From contig NZ_JANKHH010000004.1 of NCBI RefSeq assembly GCF_024626475.1, positions 62,001 through 126,000 on the forward strand: DNA of 64,000 bases. The letters run 5' to 3'. This document shows positions 35,466 through 44,231 of the stretch, piece by piece; the first letter of the stretch is position 1; the number at the start of each line of letters is the position of its first letter. Made by a program: the position numbers and the translations under genes. The stretch is from Parerythrobacter lacustris (GTDB taxonomy: Bacteria; Pseudomonadota; Alphaproteobacteria; Sphingomonadales; Sphingomonadaceae). The notes below the pieces were generated by a model. That model saw only the letters and a program-made list of their open reading frames with translations, did no database searches and was not told the origin of the DNA.

Positions 35466-37008
35466 AGCCGCCGCCGCAATGCCTCAGGCGGGCAAGTCGC
35501 TCCTGACGGCCTGGCGCAGCGGGTTGATCCGGCTTGCCGCCGCGTGGCTCGCGCTGGGTATCGCCACCTGGCGCGACTGGGCGGCGATGCTCGACCAGTG
35601 GTGGAACATCTCGACCTATAATCACATCCTGTTCGTCCCGCTGATCGTCGGATGGCTGATCCATTTGCGCCGCCGCGAACTGGTGGAGATCGAGCCCGCG
35701 CCTTGGTGGCCGGGTCTCGCCCCGCTGGCTGCGACAATGCTGGTCTGGCTGATCGGTTCGGTTGCCGGGGTCAATATCGTCAGCCAGACCGGCGCGGTGG
35801 CGAGCCTGATCGTGATCGTGCCCGCCATCCTCGGTCCGCGCGTCGCGCTCGCCTGTGCTTTTCCGCTAGCCTACCTCCTGTTCCTCGTTCCATTCGGCGA
35901 CGAGATGGTCCCGACCCTGCAAATGGTCACCGCCGACATTGTTATCTGGCTGACCCACCTGAGCGGGATCGAGGCGGTAATCGACGGCGTGTTCATCGAC
36001 ACACCAGTGGGCCTGTTCGAAGTTGCCGAGGCCTGCTCGGGCGTCAAATTCCTCGTTGCCATGATCGCGCTTGGCGTGCTGGTCTGCTACGCCTGCTTCC
36101 GGGGCTGGATGCGCCGTGCGATCTTCATGACTGCCGCGATCGCTCTGCCGATACTTGCCAATGGCGTCCGCGCATGGGGCACGATCTTCATCGCGCAGTC
36201 GCAGGGCATCGAATTTGCCGTGGGCTTCGATCACATATTTTACGGCTGGGTGTTCTTCGCCATTGTCGTGTTCCTGCTGCTGGCGGCATTCTGGCGCTGG
36301 TTCGACCGCGAACCCGACGAGCTCGGCCTCGATTTTCAGGACCACGTCCATAGCGACTGGTTGGCCCGGCTGTCCGGCGCGGATGCGAAACCCCAGGCGC
36401 ATCTCGCTTCGGTTGTTGCGCTGCTTTCGGTCGTGTTCGCCTGGAACCTCTCCGTCTCTTCGGTCGAGGCGGCTATCCCGGAGCAGATCGAATTGCCGCA
36501 GGTGAATGGCTGGCAGCGCGTTGACCCTGTGTCGCAGGTGGATTGGCAGCCGCGCTTTGCGGGGGCCGATCATACTCTGTTCGGGCGCTACCGCGACGCA
36601 GCGGGGCGCGAAGTGGATGTCGCCTATGCGCTCTACGCTGCGCAATCCGAGGGTCGCGAAGCTGGCGCAGCGGGCGAGGGCGCGCTGATTCCCGACACCC
36701 CGTGGCGCTGGGTCGCGCCCTGGATCACCGATACCGAAGCCATGGGCGAAGAGTTGATGGCCTATGGCGACCTGCGCCGCCATGCGGTCACCAGCTACCG
36801 CACCGGTGATACGCTGACCGGCAGCGCGGCGCGTCTCAAGCTGCACTCGATGAAGGGTCGATTGACCATTGCCGGCGAGCCAACCATGACCCTCATCCTT
36901 TCGGTCGAGGGAACCGATAGCCGAACTGCCGAGCAGACCATCGCCGATTTCACCGCAGCTACCGGTGATCGCGGCGAATGGATGGACCGCATCGCCGGGC
37001 TGCGATAG
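35455..37008 (+). CDS. xrtA: exosortase A fused to an EpsI domain
   Basis: A 517-residue protein. Residues 1-290 are the polytopic exosortase with the cysteine-transpeptidase triad: Cys194 in EACSGVKFL, Arg239 in NGVRAWG, His260 in GFDHIFYGW. These would cleave PEP-CTERM sorting tails at the membrane. Residues from about 315 on are a periplasmic EpsI-like domain (PQVNGWQRVDPVS, GREVDVAYALY, LKLHSMKGR), elsewhere a separate gene. The GTG at 35455 with GAGG six bases before is chosen; GTG 35431 and ATG 35479 are alternatives. No PEP-CTERM substrate is encoded in the window. Confidence 0.95.
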   Translation: MSPEAAAAMPQAGKSLLTAWRSGLIRLAAAWLALGIATWRDWAAMLDQWWNISTYNHILFVPLIVGWLIHLRRRELVEIEPAPWWPGLAPLAATMLVWLIGSVAGVNIVSQTGAVASLIVIVPAILGPRVALACAFPLAYLLFLVPFGDEMVPTLQMVTADIVIWLTHLSGIEAVIDGVFIDTPVGLFEVAEACSGVKFLVAMIALGVLVCYACFRGWMRRAIFMTAAIALPILANGVRAWGTIFIAQSQGIEFAVGFDHIFYGWVFFAIVVFLLLAAFWRWFDREPDELGLDFQDHVHSDWLARLSGADAKPQAHLASVVALLSVVFAWNLSVSSVEAAIPEQIELPQVNGWQRVDPVSQVDWQPRFAGADHTLFGRYRDAAGREVDVAYALYAAQSEGREAGAAGEGALIPDTPWRWVAPWITDTEAMGEELMAYGDLRRHAVTSYRTGDTLTGSAARLKLHSMKGRLTIAGEPTMTLILSVEGTDSRTAEQTIADFTAATGDRGEWMDRIAGLR

Positions 37009-37018
37009 GGCGCGCGCC

Positions 37019-38917
37019 ATGTGCGGGATCGCGGGCATCTTTCATCACGGCACGGCCAAGCCGGTCGATCCTATGCGGGTCGAGCGGATGTGCGACGCGC
37101 TGGTTCATCGCGGCCCTGACGGATCGGGTGTGTGGACCGTGCATGGCATCGGCCTCGGTCATCGCCGCCTCTCCATCATTGATCTCGCCGGCTCTCCGCA
37201 ACCGATGCATTCGGTCGACGGGCGCGCGGTGATCGTGTTCAACGGCGAGATTTACAACTACCAGGAACTGCGCCGCGAACTCGTTGCCGATGGGGCGAAG
37301 TTCCGCACGCAGGGCGATACCGAAGTCATCCTCGCGGCATGGCAGCGCTGGGGCGTCGGTTGCCTCGAACGGCTGCATGGCATGTTCGTCTTCGCAATCT
37401 ATGACCTCGACAAGAAGCAGTTATTGCTCGCGCGCGACCGGCTGGGGGTGAAGCCGTTGTTTACCGTGCAGCTTAGCGACGGGAGCCTCGCCTTCGCGTC
37501 TGAGCTGAAAGGCCTGCTGGCGCATCCGCTGCTCCGCCGCGAGGTCGATCCGCTGGCGATCGAGGACTACATGACCTGGGGTTACGTCCCCGATCATCGC
37601 AGTTTCCTCAAGGGTGTGAGCAAGCTCCCCGCCGGGCATTTCCTTCTGCTCGAGCAGGGCAAGGGAATGCAGCCGACGCGACAGTGGTGGGACATCGATT
37701 TCCGCCACCGCCACAAGGGCAAGGCGGAAGACCTGTCGGTCGAACTGCTGCACCACCTGCGCAGCGCGGTGACCTCGCGCATGGTGGCGGATGTGCCGCT
37801 GGGCGCGTTCCTTTCGGGCGGGGTCGACTCCTCTTCGGTGGTTGCGCTGATGGCCGAAGCGAGCGCCGAGCCGGTACGGACCTGCTCGATCGGATTCGAT
37901 GTCGCCGCGCTCGACGAAACCGCCTATGCCGATCAGGTCGCCAGGCTCTTTCATACCGATCACCGTTCGCGGCAGGTCGATCCCGACGATTTCGGGGCGA
38001 TCGATACGCTTGCCGGGATGTTCGACGAGCCCTTTGCCGATGCTTCCGCATTGCCGACCTGGCGGGTCAGCCAGCTGGCGCGCGAAACGGTGACAGTGGC
38101 CCTGTCGGGAGATGGTGCGGACGAAGCCTTTGCTGGTTACCGCAGGCAGGTGTTCCATGCACGCGAGGAACAGGCGCGGGCGGTGCTGCCGCAGGCGCTC
38201 CGGGGGCCGGTGTTCGGCGGACTGGGTAAGGTGTGGCCGAAGGCGGACTGGGCACCGCGGCCCTTGCGGGCAAAGTCGACCTTGCTGTCGCTCGCGGGTG
38301 AAGGCGAGGCGGGATACGCCGCCGCGCTCGCGGTTACCACGCCGATGCAGCGCGGTGCGATCTATTCGCAGCGGTTCGCTAAAGGGCTGGGCGGCTATCG
38401 CGGCGAGCAGCCATTCATTGATCTGATGCGCAAGGCTCCGGCCACCAGCGGGCTCGACCGGGCGCAATATGCCGATCTCAAGTTCTGGCTTCCGGGCGAT
38501 ATCCTGACCAAGGTCGATCGCACCAGCATGGCGGTAAGTCTGGAGGCACGCGAGCCGCTGCTGGACCACAGGTTGATCGAGTTCGCCGCCGGCCTGCCGC
38601 ACCGCCTGCGCATTCGCGGCTCGCAGGGCAAATGGCTGCTCAAGCACACGATGGAGCGCTATCTGCCGGAGGATATCCTCTACCGCCCGAAGCAGGGTTT
38701 CGTGACCCCGATCAGCCACTGGTTTCGCGGCCCGCTGGCGGGAGAGGCGCGAGCCCTGGCAGACAGCTCGCTCGCCGTGCGCGCAGGATGGTTCGAACGC
38801 GGGAGCGTTGCCCGGATTGCAGAGCAGCATATCGCCGGAACATCGGACCATGGCCGGCTGCTGTGGCAACTGGTGATGCTCGAAAGCTCGCTCAGGCATC
38901 TCAAGGTTTCCGCCTAA
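37019..38917 (+). CDS. XrtA-system amidotransferase (asparagine-synthetase-like)
   Basis: A 632-residue class II glutamine amidotransferase. The N-terminal nucleophile is Cys2 (MCGIAGIFHHG), with RGPDGSG near 33-39 and VVFNGEIYN-like VFNGEIYNYQE near 76. The synthetase half has the PP-loop LGAFLSGGVDSSSVVAL near 262, VALSGDGADEAFAGY near 361 and LPGDILTKVDRTSMA near 494. It should amidate a glycan or precursor. Last of the continuous eps operon; the ATG lies 11 bases after xrtA. Confidence 0.95.
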   Translation: MCGIAGIFHHGTAKPVDPMRVERMCDALVHRGPDGSGVWTVHGIGLGHRRLSIIDLAGSPQPMHSVDGRAVIVFNGEIYNYQELRRELVADGAKFRTQGDTEVILAAWQRWGVGCLERLHGMFVFAIYDLDKKQLLLARDRLGVKPLFTVQLSDGSLAFASELKGLLAHPLLRREVDPLAIEDYMTWGYVPDHRSFLKGVSKLPAGHFLLLEQGKGMQPTRQWWDIDFRHRHKGKAEDLSVELLHHLRSAVTSRMVADVPLGAFLSGGVDSSSVVALMAEASAEPVRTCSIGFDVAALDETAYADQVARLFHTDHRSRQVDPDDFGAIDTLAGMFDEPFADASALPTWRVSQLARETVTVALSGDGADEAFAGYRRQVFHAREEQARAVLPQALRGPVFGGLGKVWPKADWAPRPLRAKSTLLSLAGEGEAGYAAALAVTTPMQRGAIYSQRFAKGLGGYRGEQPFIDLMRKAPATSGLDRAQYADLKFWLPGDILTKVDRTSMAVSLEAREPLLDHRLIEFAAGLPHRLRIRGSQGKWLLKHTMERYLPEDILYRPKQGFVTPISHWFRGPLAGEARALADSSLAVRAGWFERGSVARIAEQHIAGTSDHGRLLWQLVMLESSLRHLKVSA

Positions 38918-39065
38918 GACTCTGGAAAGGAGTCACAATCCTTCTAGATCGGCCCAATCTGGTGCAGCTTCGAAAAAGCGGCGGAAAATAATAGTTTGCC
39001 AACAGAGTCCTGCGTCCTGTAGTTTGCACCGGAACAACAACCGCATTCATGATGAGGGGTCGTCA

Positions 39066-40025
39066 ATGGATCGTGTCGGGCCAGGTCTGGAAAACGTCGC
39101 GAGCGAGGCAGCGGAGTCGGTCGATCCGGTGATGCCGCTCGACCAGCGGGACGAAGCTTTTGTAATGCGAAGCGCGATGCCCGAGGGTATCCCGCAAGCC
39201 CTGTTCGAACTGACCCAGCTCGAAACCTTCTACCAGGAAGAATATCAGGCGCTCTGGAGCTATATGCGCCCCAATGGGCGCCCGAGCTTCACCCCGCCGA
39301 TGCTGGGGGAATTCGAACGCTGGCAGGACCTGATCGGAAAGAGCTTCGGCTCCGGCGGCGTTCCGCTGCGCTATCTCATCCTCGGTAGCCGCTCGCCCGG
39401 AGTGTTCTGCTTCGGCGGCGATCTCGACCTGTTCCAGCGCCTCATCCGCGATCGCGATCGCGACGGGCTGGTGCGTTACGGCCACCGCTGCTGCAAAATA
39501 CTCCACCGCAACATGAACACGCTCGACATTCCGATGTTGACCATCGGGCTGGTCGAAGGCGCGGCGCTCGGTGGGGGGTTCGAAGCGTTGCTGTCGTTCG
39601 ACTATATCGTGGCGGAGCGCGATGCCACCTTCGGCCTGCCCGAGGTGATGTTCGGCCTGTTTCCCGGCATGGGCGCGCATGCTTTCCTCAGCCGCAAGCT
39701 GGGCAGCGCGATGGCCGACCGGCTGATCGTGTCGAACGAAACCTATACCGCCGAACAGATGTACGAGATGGGCCTCGTCCATGTGCTCGCCGAACCGGGT
39801 GAGGGGCTCAATGCCTGCCGCGAATTCATCCGCAAGTCTGAACGGAGGCATGCCGGCCTCGTCGGCGCGCGCAGGGCGACCAGGATCGCGTGGAACCTAG
39901 AATTGCAGGAACTGACCCGGATCACCGAACTGTGGGCCGACACCGCGCTCCAGCTGAGCGAGCAGGACCTGCGGATCATGAACCGGCTGACCAGCGCGCA
40001 GCAAAGGCTCGCCGACGCCGCCTAG
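39066..40025 (+). CDS. rpfF: RpfF-like crotonase, putative DSF-family signal synthase
   Basis: A 319-residue crotonase-fold protein whose sequence follows RpfF: FYQEEYQALWSYM near 55, RYLILGSRSPGVFCFGGDLDLF near 102-123 (shown in two parts RYLILGSRSPG and VFCFGGDLDLF), GAALGGGFEALLS near 166, LPEVMFGLFPGMGA near 191. The two catalytic glutamates of RpfF correspond to Glu173 and Glu193, keeping the 20-residue spacing. RpfF makes cis-2-unsaturated fatty-acid signals from acyl-ACP. The N-terminal 45 residues are extra. AGGGG lies eight bases before the ATG. No RpfC/RpfG receptor is nearby. It may instead supply an acyl group to the XrtA locus. Confidence 0.85.
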   Translation: MDRVGPGLENVASEAAESVDPVMPLDQRDEAFVMRSAMPEGIPQALFELTQLETFYQEEYQALWSYMRPNGRPSFTPPMLGEFERWQDLIGKSFGSGGVPLRYLILGSRSPGVFCFGGDLDLFQRLIRDRDRDGLVRYGHRCCKILHRNMNTLDIPMLTIGLVEGAALGGGFEALLSFDYIVAERDATFGLPEVMFGLFPGMGAHAFLSRKLGSAMADRLIVSNETYTAEQMYEMGLVHVLAEPGEGLNACREFIRKSERRHAGLVGARRATRIAWNLELQELTRITELWADTALQLSEQDLRIMNRLTSAQQRLADAA

Positions 40026-41140
40026 CCGCTCGCGCCGTGGCCAAGCGCCATATATTCGTCGCTCTGCATCTCGTTGAGGCGGCTGACCGTGCGTTCGAAC
40101 TCGAAGCTGCCGTCGCCCGCCTGATATAGGTTTTCCGGTTCGGCAGCGGCGGTCGCGAACAGCTTAACGCGGTGCTCGTAGAGGGCGTCGATCAGCGTCA
40201 CGAAACGCGCCGCCTCGTTGCGGTCTTCGGGCCCCATCTGGGGGATGCCGACGATGAAGACCGTGTGGTAATATCTTGCAATCGCGAGATAGTCGCTCGC
40301 CCCGCGCGCTTGACGACAGAGCCGGGAGAAGCTGAACACTGCAACGCCCTTGAGCGACTTTGGCACATGGATCGTCCGCCCGCCGCCGACATCGAGCTCG
40401 GCGGTCGGGACATGCGCCGCATCCTCGGGCGCGAAATCGGTGAGTTGAAAGAATGCCTGGCGGATGCGGGCGGTTGCCTCCTCACCGATCGGCGCATGCC
40501 AGCTGTCGATTCCGCCGATCCGTTCGAGCCGGTAATCCACCGGGCCGTTGAGCGGGACAACATCGAGCCGTTCCTTCACCAGCTCGATGAAGGGCAGGAA
40601 ATGCTCGCGATTGAGCCCGTCCTTGTAAAGATCGTCCGGCGGGCGGTTCGACGTGGTGACGACGGTGACGCCGCGATCGACGATCAGCGCGCGGAACAGG
40701 CGGCTCATGATCATCGCATCGGCGCTGTTGTTGACCACCATCTCGTCGAAGCACAGGCAGCGCACGTCCTCCGACAACTGGACAGCAACGGGCGGGATCG
40801 GATCGCCGCTCTCCTTCTTGCGTTCCTCACGCAGCAGCGCGTGAACATCCTGCATGAACGCGTGAAAGTGGACCCTTCGCTTGCGGTTGATCGACAGGCA
40901 GTCGTGAAACAGGTCCATCAGCATCGACTTGCCGCGCCCGACACCGCCCCACATATAGACCCCGCACGGTGCAGGCGGCGGCCCCTTGAGCGCGCGCCAC
41001 AGCACGCTGCCGCGCTTGGGAACGGCCTCGAGTTCCTCCTGCAAACGCCCGAGGCGCTCCGCAGCGGCGCGCTGTTCGGGATCGGGGCGCAGTTCGCCGT
41101 TCGCGATCATCGCCTCGTATCGGGCGATCACGCGGCTCAT
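40022..41140 (-). CDS. zapE: cell division protein ZapE (AFG1-like ATPase)
   Basis: A 372-residue P-loop ATPase of the AFG1/LACE1 family, linked in E. coli to Z-ring dynamics. Walker A is GGVGRGKSMLMD near 64-75, followed by HFHAFMQDVH; Walker B is CLCFDEMVV near 128; sensor-like TTSNRPPDDLYKDGLNR near 160 and FSFSRLCRQARGASDY near 265 are diagnostic. It is the third gene of sdhB-thioesterase-zapE and overlaps the thioesterase by four bases. Its stop overlaps that of the convergent rpfF-like gene. Confidence 0.94.
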   Translation of the reverse strand: MSRVIARYEAMIANGELRPDPEQRAAAERLGRLQEELEAVPKRGSVLWRALKGPPPAPCGVYMWGGVGRGKSMLMDLFHDCLSINRKRRVHFHAFMQDVHALLREERKKESGDPIPPVAVQLSEDVRCLCFDEMVVNNSADAMIMSRLFRALIVDRGVTVVTTSNRPPDDLYKDGLNREHFLPFIELVKERLDVVPLNGPVDYRLERIGGIDSWHAPIGEEATARIRQAFFQLTDFAPEDAAHVPTAELDVGGGRTIHVPKSLKGVAVFSFSRLCRQARGASDYLAIARYYHTVFIVGIPQMGPEDRNEAARFVTLIDALYEHRVKLFATAAAEPENLYQAGDGSFEFERTVSRLNEMQSDEYMALGHGASG

Positions 41141-41598
41141 CGCGGCAGGAATTTCCGGACGATGCCGGAGAAGGACGCGACGATCTCGGCCTCGCCTTCT
41201 TGCTCCACCGTGCCGCGCACGAAAACCAGCTTGCCGGTTTCGCGCATGATTTCGGTCACTGCATCGAGCGGCTTGTCTCTCTTGCCCGCGCCGGTGAACT
41301 GGGTCGACAGCTCAAGCGTGACCGAGGGGCCCGCATTGCCGGTGCCGAGCGTGTGCATGGTGGTGAACAGCGAGATATCGATCAGCGCCAGCGTCACCGC
41401 GCCATGCACGATCCCTTGCAGGTTTTCGTGCTTGCGTTCGGGAAACATGCGCAACCGGCTCTTTCCGTCCTCGACCCGGGTGATGAGCTTGCCCATCACC
41501 GCGCCGTTGAACAGCGTCGGGTCCTTCAGGTTCCAGTGCTTCCAGCCCGGATTTTCGGGGTCCGGGCTGTGATCGAATACGTCTTCGGAAAGCGCCAC
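41137..41598 (-). CDS. PaaI-like hotdog-fold thioesterase
   Basis: A 153-residue hotdog thioesterase. ENLQGIVHGAVTLALIDISLF near 58-78 (in two parts ENLQGIVHGAV and TLALIDISLF) holds the usual H-G-G-like/helix motif, here VHGAV; SVTLELSTQFTGAG near 91 is the following strand. It should hydrolyse an acyl-CoA, substrate unknown. It lies between sdhB (one-base gap) and zapE (four-base overlap). Confidence 0.85.
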   Translation of the reverse strand: MALSEDVFDHSPDPENPGWKHWNLKDPTLFNGAVMGKLITRVEDGKSRLRMFPERKHENLQGIVHGAVTLALIDISLFTTMHTLGTGNAGPSVTLELSTQFTGAGKRDKPLDAVTEIMRETGKLVFVRGTVEQEGEAEIVASFSGIVRKFLPR

Positions 41599-41599
41599 G

Positions 41600-42385
41600 T
41601 CAGATCGCGCGTTCGGCCATCATCTTCTTGGTTTCGGCGATCGCCTTGGCCGGGTTGAGGCCCTTGGGGCAGACGTTGGCGCAGTTCATGATGGTGTGGC
41701 AGCGATAGAGCCGGAACGGATCCTCGAGCGCGTCGAGCCGCTCTCCGGTCATCTCGTCGCGGCTGTCCGCCAGCCAGCGATAGGCCTGAAGCAGGATCGC
41801 CGGGCCAAGGAACTTGTCGCTGTTCCACCAGTAGCTCGGGCAAGAGGTCGAGCAGCAGGCGCACAGGATGCACTCATACAGCCCGTCGAGCTTCTCGCGC
41901 TGCTCGGGCGATTGCAGCCGTTCCTTGCCGCTCGGGGTCGGCGTCACCGCCTGCAGCCATGGCCGGATCGACGCATATTGCGCATAGAAATGGGTGAAAT
42001 CGGGCACCAAATCCTTGATCACGTCCATATGCGGCAGCGGGGTGATGCGCACTTCGCCCGACTTGAGATCCTCGATCGCTGTGGTGCAGGCGAGGCCGTT
42101 CTTGCCGTTCATGTTCATCGAGCACGACCCGCAGATCCCTTCGCGGCAGGAACGCCGGAAAGTCAGCGTCGGATCGATCTCGTTCTTGATCTTGATCAGC
42201 GCGTCGAGGACCATCGGCCCGGTCTGGTCGAGGTCGAGCTCGAAGGTATCGTAGCGCGGGTTCTCGCCGCTGTCCGGATCGTAGCGGTAGATCTTGAATT
42301 TGCGCAGCTTGCCGCCGCCCTCGGCCGAATGCGCACGGCCCTTGCCGGTGATCTTCGAGTTCTTCGGGAGGGTGAAAGTCGCCAT
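41600..42385 (-). CDS. sdhB: succinate dehydrogenase iron-sulfur subunit
   Basis: A 261-residue respiratory complex II subunit carrying three clusters: 2Fe-2S ligands in [15 protein letters not shown] near 80-94, then [16 protein letters not shown] near 172 and [14 protein letters not shown] near 230. Electrons pass from SdhA to ubiquinone. Length is normal for alphaproteobacteria. It heads a minus-strand operon with the thioesterase and zapE. sdhA and sdhCD are not adjacent: the next gene upstream is a divergent SDR, so the rest of complex II must be outside the window. Confidence 0.97.
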   Translation of the reverse strand: MATFTLPKNSKITGKGRAHSAEGGGKLRKFKIYRYDPDSGENPRYDTFELDLDQTGPMVLDALIKIKNEIDPTLTFRRSCREGICGSCSMNMNGKNGLACTTAIEDLKSGEVRITPLPHMDVIKDLVPDFTHFYAQYASIRPWLQAVTPTPSGKERLQSPEQREKLDGLYECILCACCSTSCPSYWWNSDKFLGPAILLQAYRWLADSRDEMTGERLDALEDPFRLYRCHTIMNCANVCPKGLNPAKAIAETKKMMAERAI

Positions 42386-42517
42386 GGTCCGCCGAGTCCT
42401 GTTGCTTCGCCAGACTTTCTAGCGTTTCGTGCCAAGAGAGCAAGGCGGCGAACATGCAAGTGTCGCAACGCCCGATCGCCCGCTTGCAAGAATGGGATAG
42501 TGACCCAAGTGAACAAT

Positions 42518-43264
42518 ATGGACGGTGCAGGACAGCAGGTTGGCACATGGCCGCGGTGTGCAGCGATCTTCGGTGCTTCCGGGGGGATCGGTTCGGCACT
42601 GTGCAGCGAACTCGCCGCGCGTGGCGTGGCAACGATTCACGCCGGAAGTCGTAGCGGTCGCGTGCCGCAAGACCAGGCGATTCGGCCTTTTCGTTTCGAG
42701 CTCGAAGACGAAACCTCGATCTCGGCAGCAGCCGATGCCATGCGGAATGCGCCGCCCGATCTGGTGATCGTGGCGAGCGGTGTCCTGACCTTGCCCGATG
42801 GAACCGGGCCGGAGCGCAGCTACAAATCGCTCGATCCGGTTGTCATGGCGCGGGTGTTCGCCGCCAACACCATCGGTCCGGCTCTTGTTGCCAAGCACAT
42901 GCTGCCGCTCCTGCCGCGCGACCGGCGAGCGGTCCTTGCAGCCTTGTCGGCCCGGGTCGGCTCGATCGGTGACAACCGCGTGGGGGGATGGCACAGTTAC
43001 CGCGCGAGCAAGGCGGGGCTCAACATGCTGGTCCGCAACTTTGCCATCGAACTCGGTCGGACCCACAAGCAGGCGGTGGTCGTGTCATTGCATCCGGGCA
43101 CGGTCGACACGGCCCTGTCGGAGCCGTTCCGGGCCAATCTGCCTGATGGGCAACTGACGGACCCGGACGGCGCAGCGCGCAATCTGCTCGGCGTGATCGA
43201 TGGCCTCATCCCCGCCGACAGTGGGCAACAGTTCGACTGGAAGGGCGGGCGGGTTCCGGATTAG
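42518..43264 (+). CDS. short-chain dehydrogenase/reductase (C-factor-like)
   Basis: A 248-residue Rossmann oxidoreductase. The NAD(P) motif is FGASGGIGSALC near 17-28. The catalytic set is LSARVGSI (Ser) near 142 and YRASKAGLNML (Tyr, Lys) near 160. VVVSLHPGTVDTALSEPF near 186 is typical of the C-factor/CsgA-like group. Substrate unknown. No Shine-Dalgarno is evident: ATG 42518, GTG 42509 and GTG 42500 are all possible starts. Divergent from sdhB across about 130 bases. Confidence 0.88.
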   Translation: MDGAGQQVGTWPRCAAIFGASGGIGSALCSELAARGVATIHAGSRSGRVPQDQAIRPFRFELEDETSISAAADAMRNAPPDLVIVASGVLTLPDGTGPERSYKSLDPVVMARVFAANTIGPALVAKHMLPLLPRDRRAVLAALSARVGSIGDNRVGGWHSYRASKAGLNMLVRNFAIELGRTHKQAVVVSLHPGTVDTALSEPFRANLPDGQLTDPDGAARNLLGVIDGLIPADSGQQFDWKGGRVPD

Positions 43265-43399
43265 CCCTCAATCGCAAGTCAAAGGCCGTCCGTTGAATTC
43301 ATTTTCCTACACGATCACGCCTGGTTAAACCCACTACCGCTCTTTCAAACCGTGATTTTTTCTCGAGCGAATTCCGAGCTGCCGACCGGTTGGACTTTG

Positions 43400-43421
43400 G
43401 TGTCGCCTTAGTGTCGCCTTT
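43400..43421. repeat. short tandem direct repeat in an AT-richer intergenic gap
   Basis: GTGTCGCCTTA at 43400-43410 is followed directly by GTGTCGCCTTT at 43411-43421. It lies in the 160-base gap (43265-43424) between two convergent genes; that gap also has an A/T-rich run with TTTTTT near 43355 but no clear hairpin terminator. Confidence 0.6.
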
Positions 43422-43424
43422 CGA

Positions 43425-44228
43425 TCAAGCGGACGGGAGGGGTTTGCGGCTCGGCAACAGCTCTTCGCACACGGCGTAGGTTCGCTCGTTGTCGACATCG
43501 ATCGCCAGCGCGCCGTCGGCGAAGAATGTCGCTTCCATGGTGATCCCGAACCGCTTGCCGACGCGGCGGATGGCGCTGGGGGCGGAGACGAGCTTGAGGC
43601 CCATGAGCGCGATGTTGAACAGGCCGAAGGCGCGGATCATCCGGTCGCGGTTCTTCTGAAACTGCCCGCCCTCGCGAAACGCCTCGGCGGCGGCGAAGGC
43701 CTTGCGATTGGCAAGGCCATAGATGTTGCAATTGGCGTAACCGCCGTCGCGAAATTCGTAGAAGTTGCGCTGGCCCTCCGGATGGGCGGTGCGCACATCC
43801 TCCGCGCGCGCAAGCGCAAGGGTCGCATCGGCCCGTGCCATTGTCGACCTAACTTGTTCGAAGCCGTCCTCGCTCAGCAGCACGTTGTCGGCTGTGGTGA
43901 TGACGAAGGGACCTTCGTCGTCTTTCGCCGCAGCGGTCACGCTGTCGACGATGCCGTGATGCGAATCGACGAATAGGATCTTTGTCCCGCAATCGGCATA
44001 GCGACCGAGCAGCTTGCCCACTTCGGCCTGCGCCTCCGGCTCGATCGAGATGCGGATTTCGGAGAGGTTGCTGCGCGATGTGACTGTGTCGAGCACCCAT
44101 TCGATCAGCGGTTTGCCGCAGATCGGGGCGAGGCACTTGTGCGATACCCCTGCGCGTTCGGCGAGCGGGTTGACAACACCGGCGCGCTGCGCGGCGAGGA
44201 TGATGACTATGGCCGGTCGGTCGCTCAA
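43425..44228 (-). CDS. nucleotidyltransferase (NTP-transferase/MobA-like)
   Basis: A 267-residue GT-A-fold nucleotidyltransferase. The N-terminal signature is IVIILAAQRAGVVNPL near 6-21 with the sugar-site HKCLAPICGKPLIEWVL near 30; the metal aspartate region is FVITTADNVLLSEDG near 107. The canonical G-x-G-x-R/K loop reads AAQRAGVVNP, unusual. It presumably activates a small alcohol or phosphate with NTP; the substrate is unknown. It lies three bases after the ATP-grasp gene on the same strand, so the two form an operon. Confidence 0.8.
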   Translation of the reverse strand: MSDRPAIVIILAAQRAGVVNPLAERAGVSHKCLAPICGKPLIEWVLDTVTSRSNLSEIRISIEPEAQAEVGKLLGRYADCGTKILFVDSHHGIVDSVTAAAKDDEGPFVITTADNVLLSEDGFEQVRSTMARADATLALARAEDVRTAHPEGQRNFYEFRDGGYANCNIYGLANRKAFAAAEAFREGGQFQKNRDRMIRAFGLFNIALMGLKLVSAPSAIRRVGKRFGITMEATFFADGALAIDVDNERTYAVCEELLPSRKPLPSA

Positions 44229-44231
44229 GGC

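Noticed and set aside
38918-39065. Sigma-54 (-24/-12) promoter before the rpfF-like gene
   Set aside because: I searched for TGGCAC-N5-TTGC and saw only partial matches (TTTGCC, TTTGCA); not convincing.
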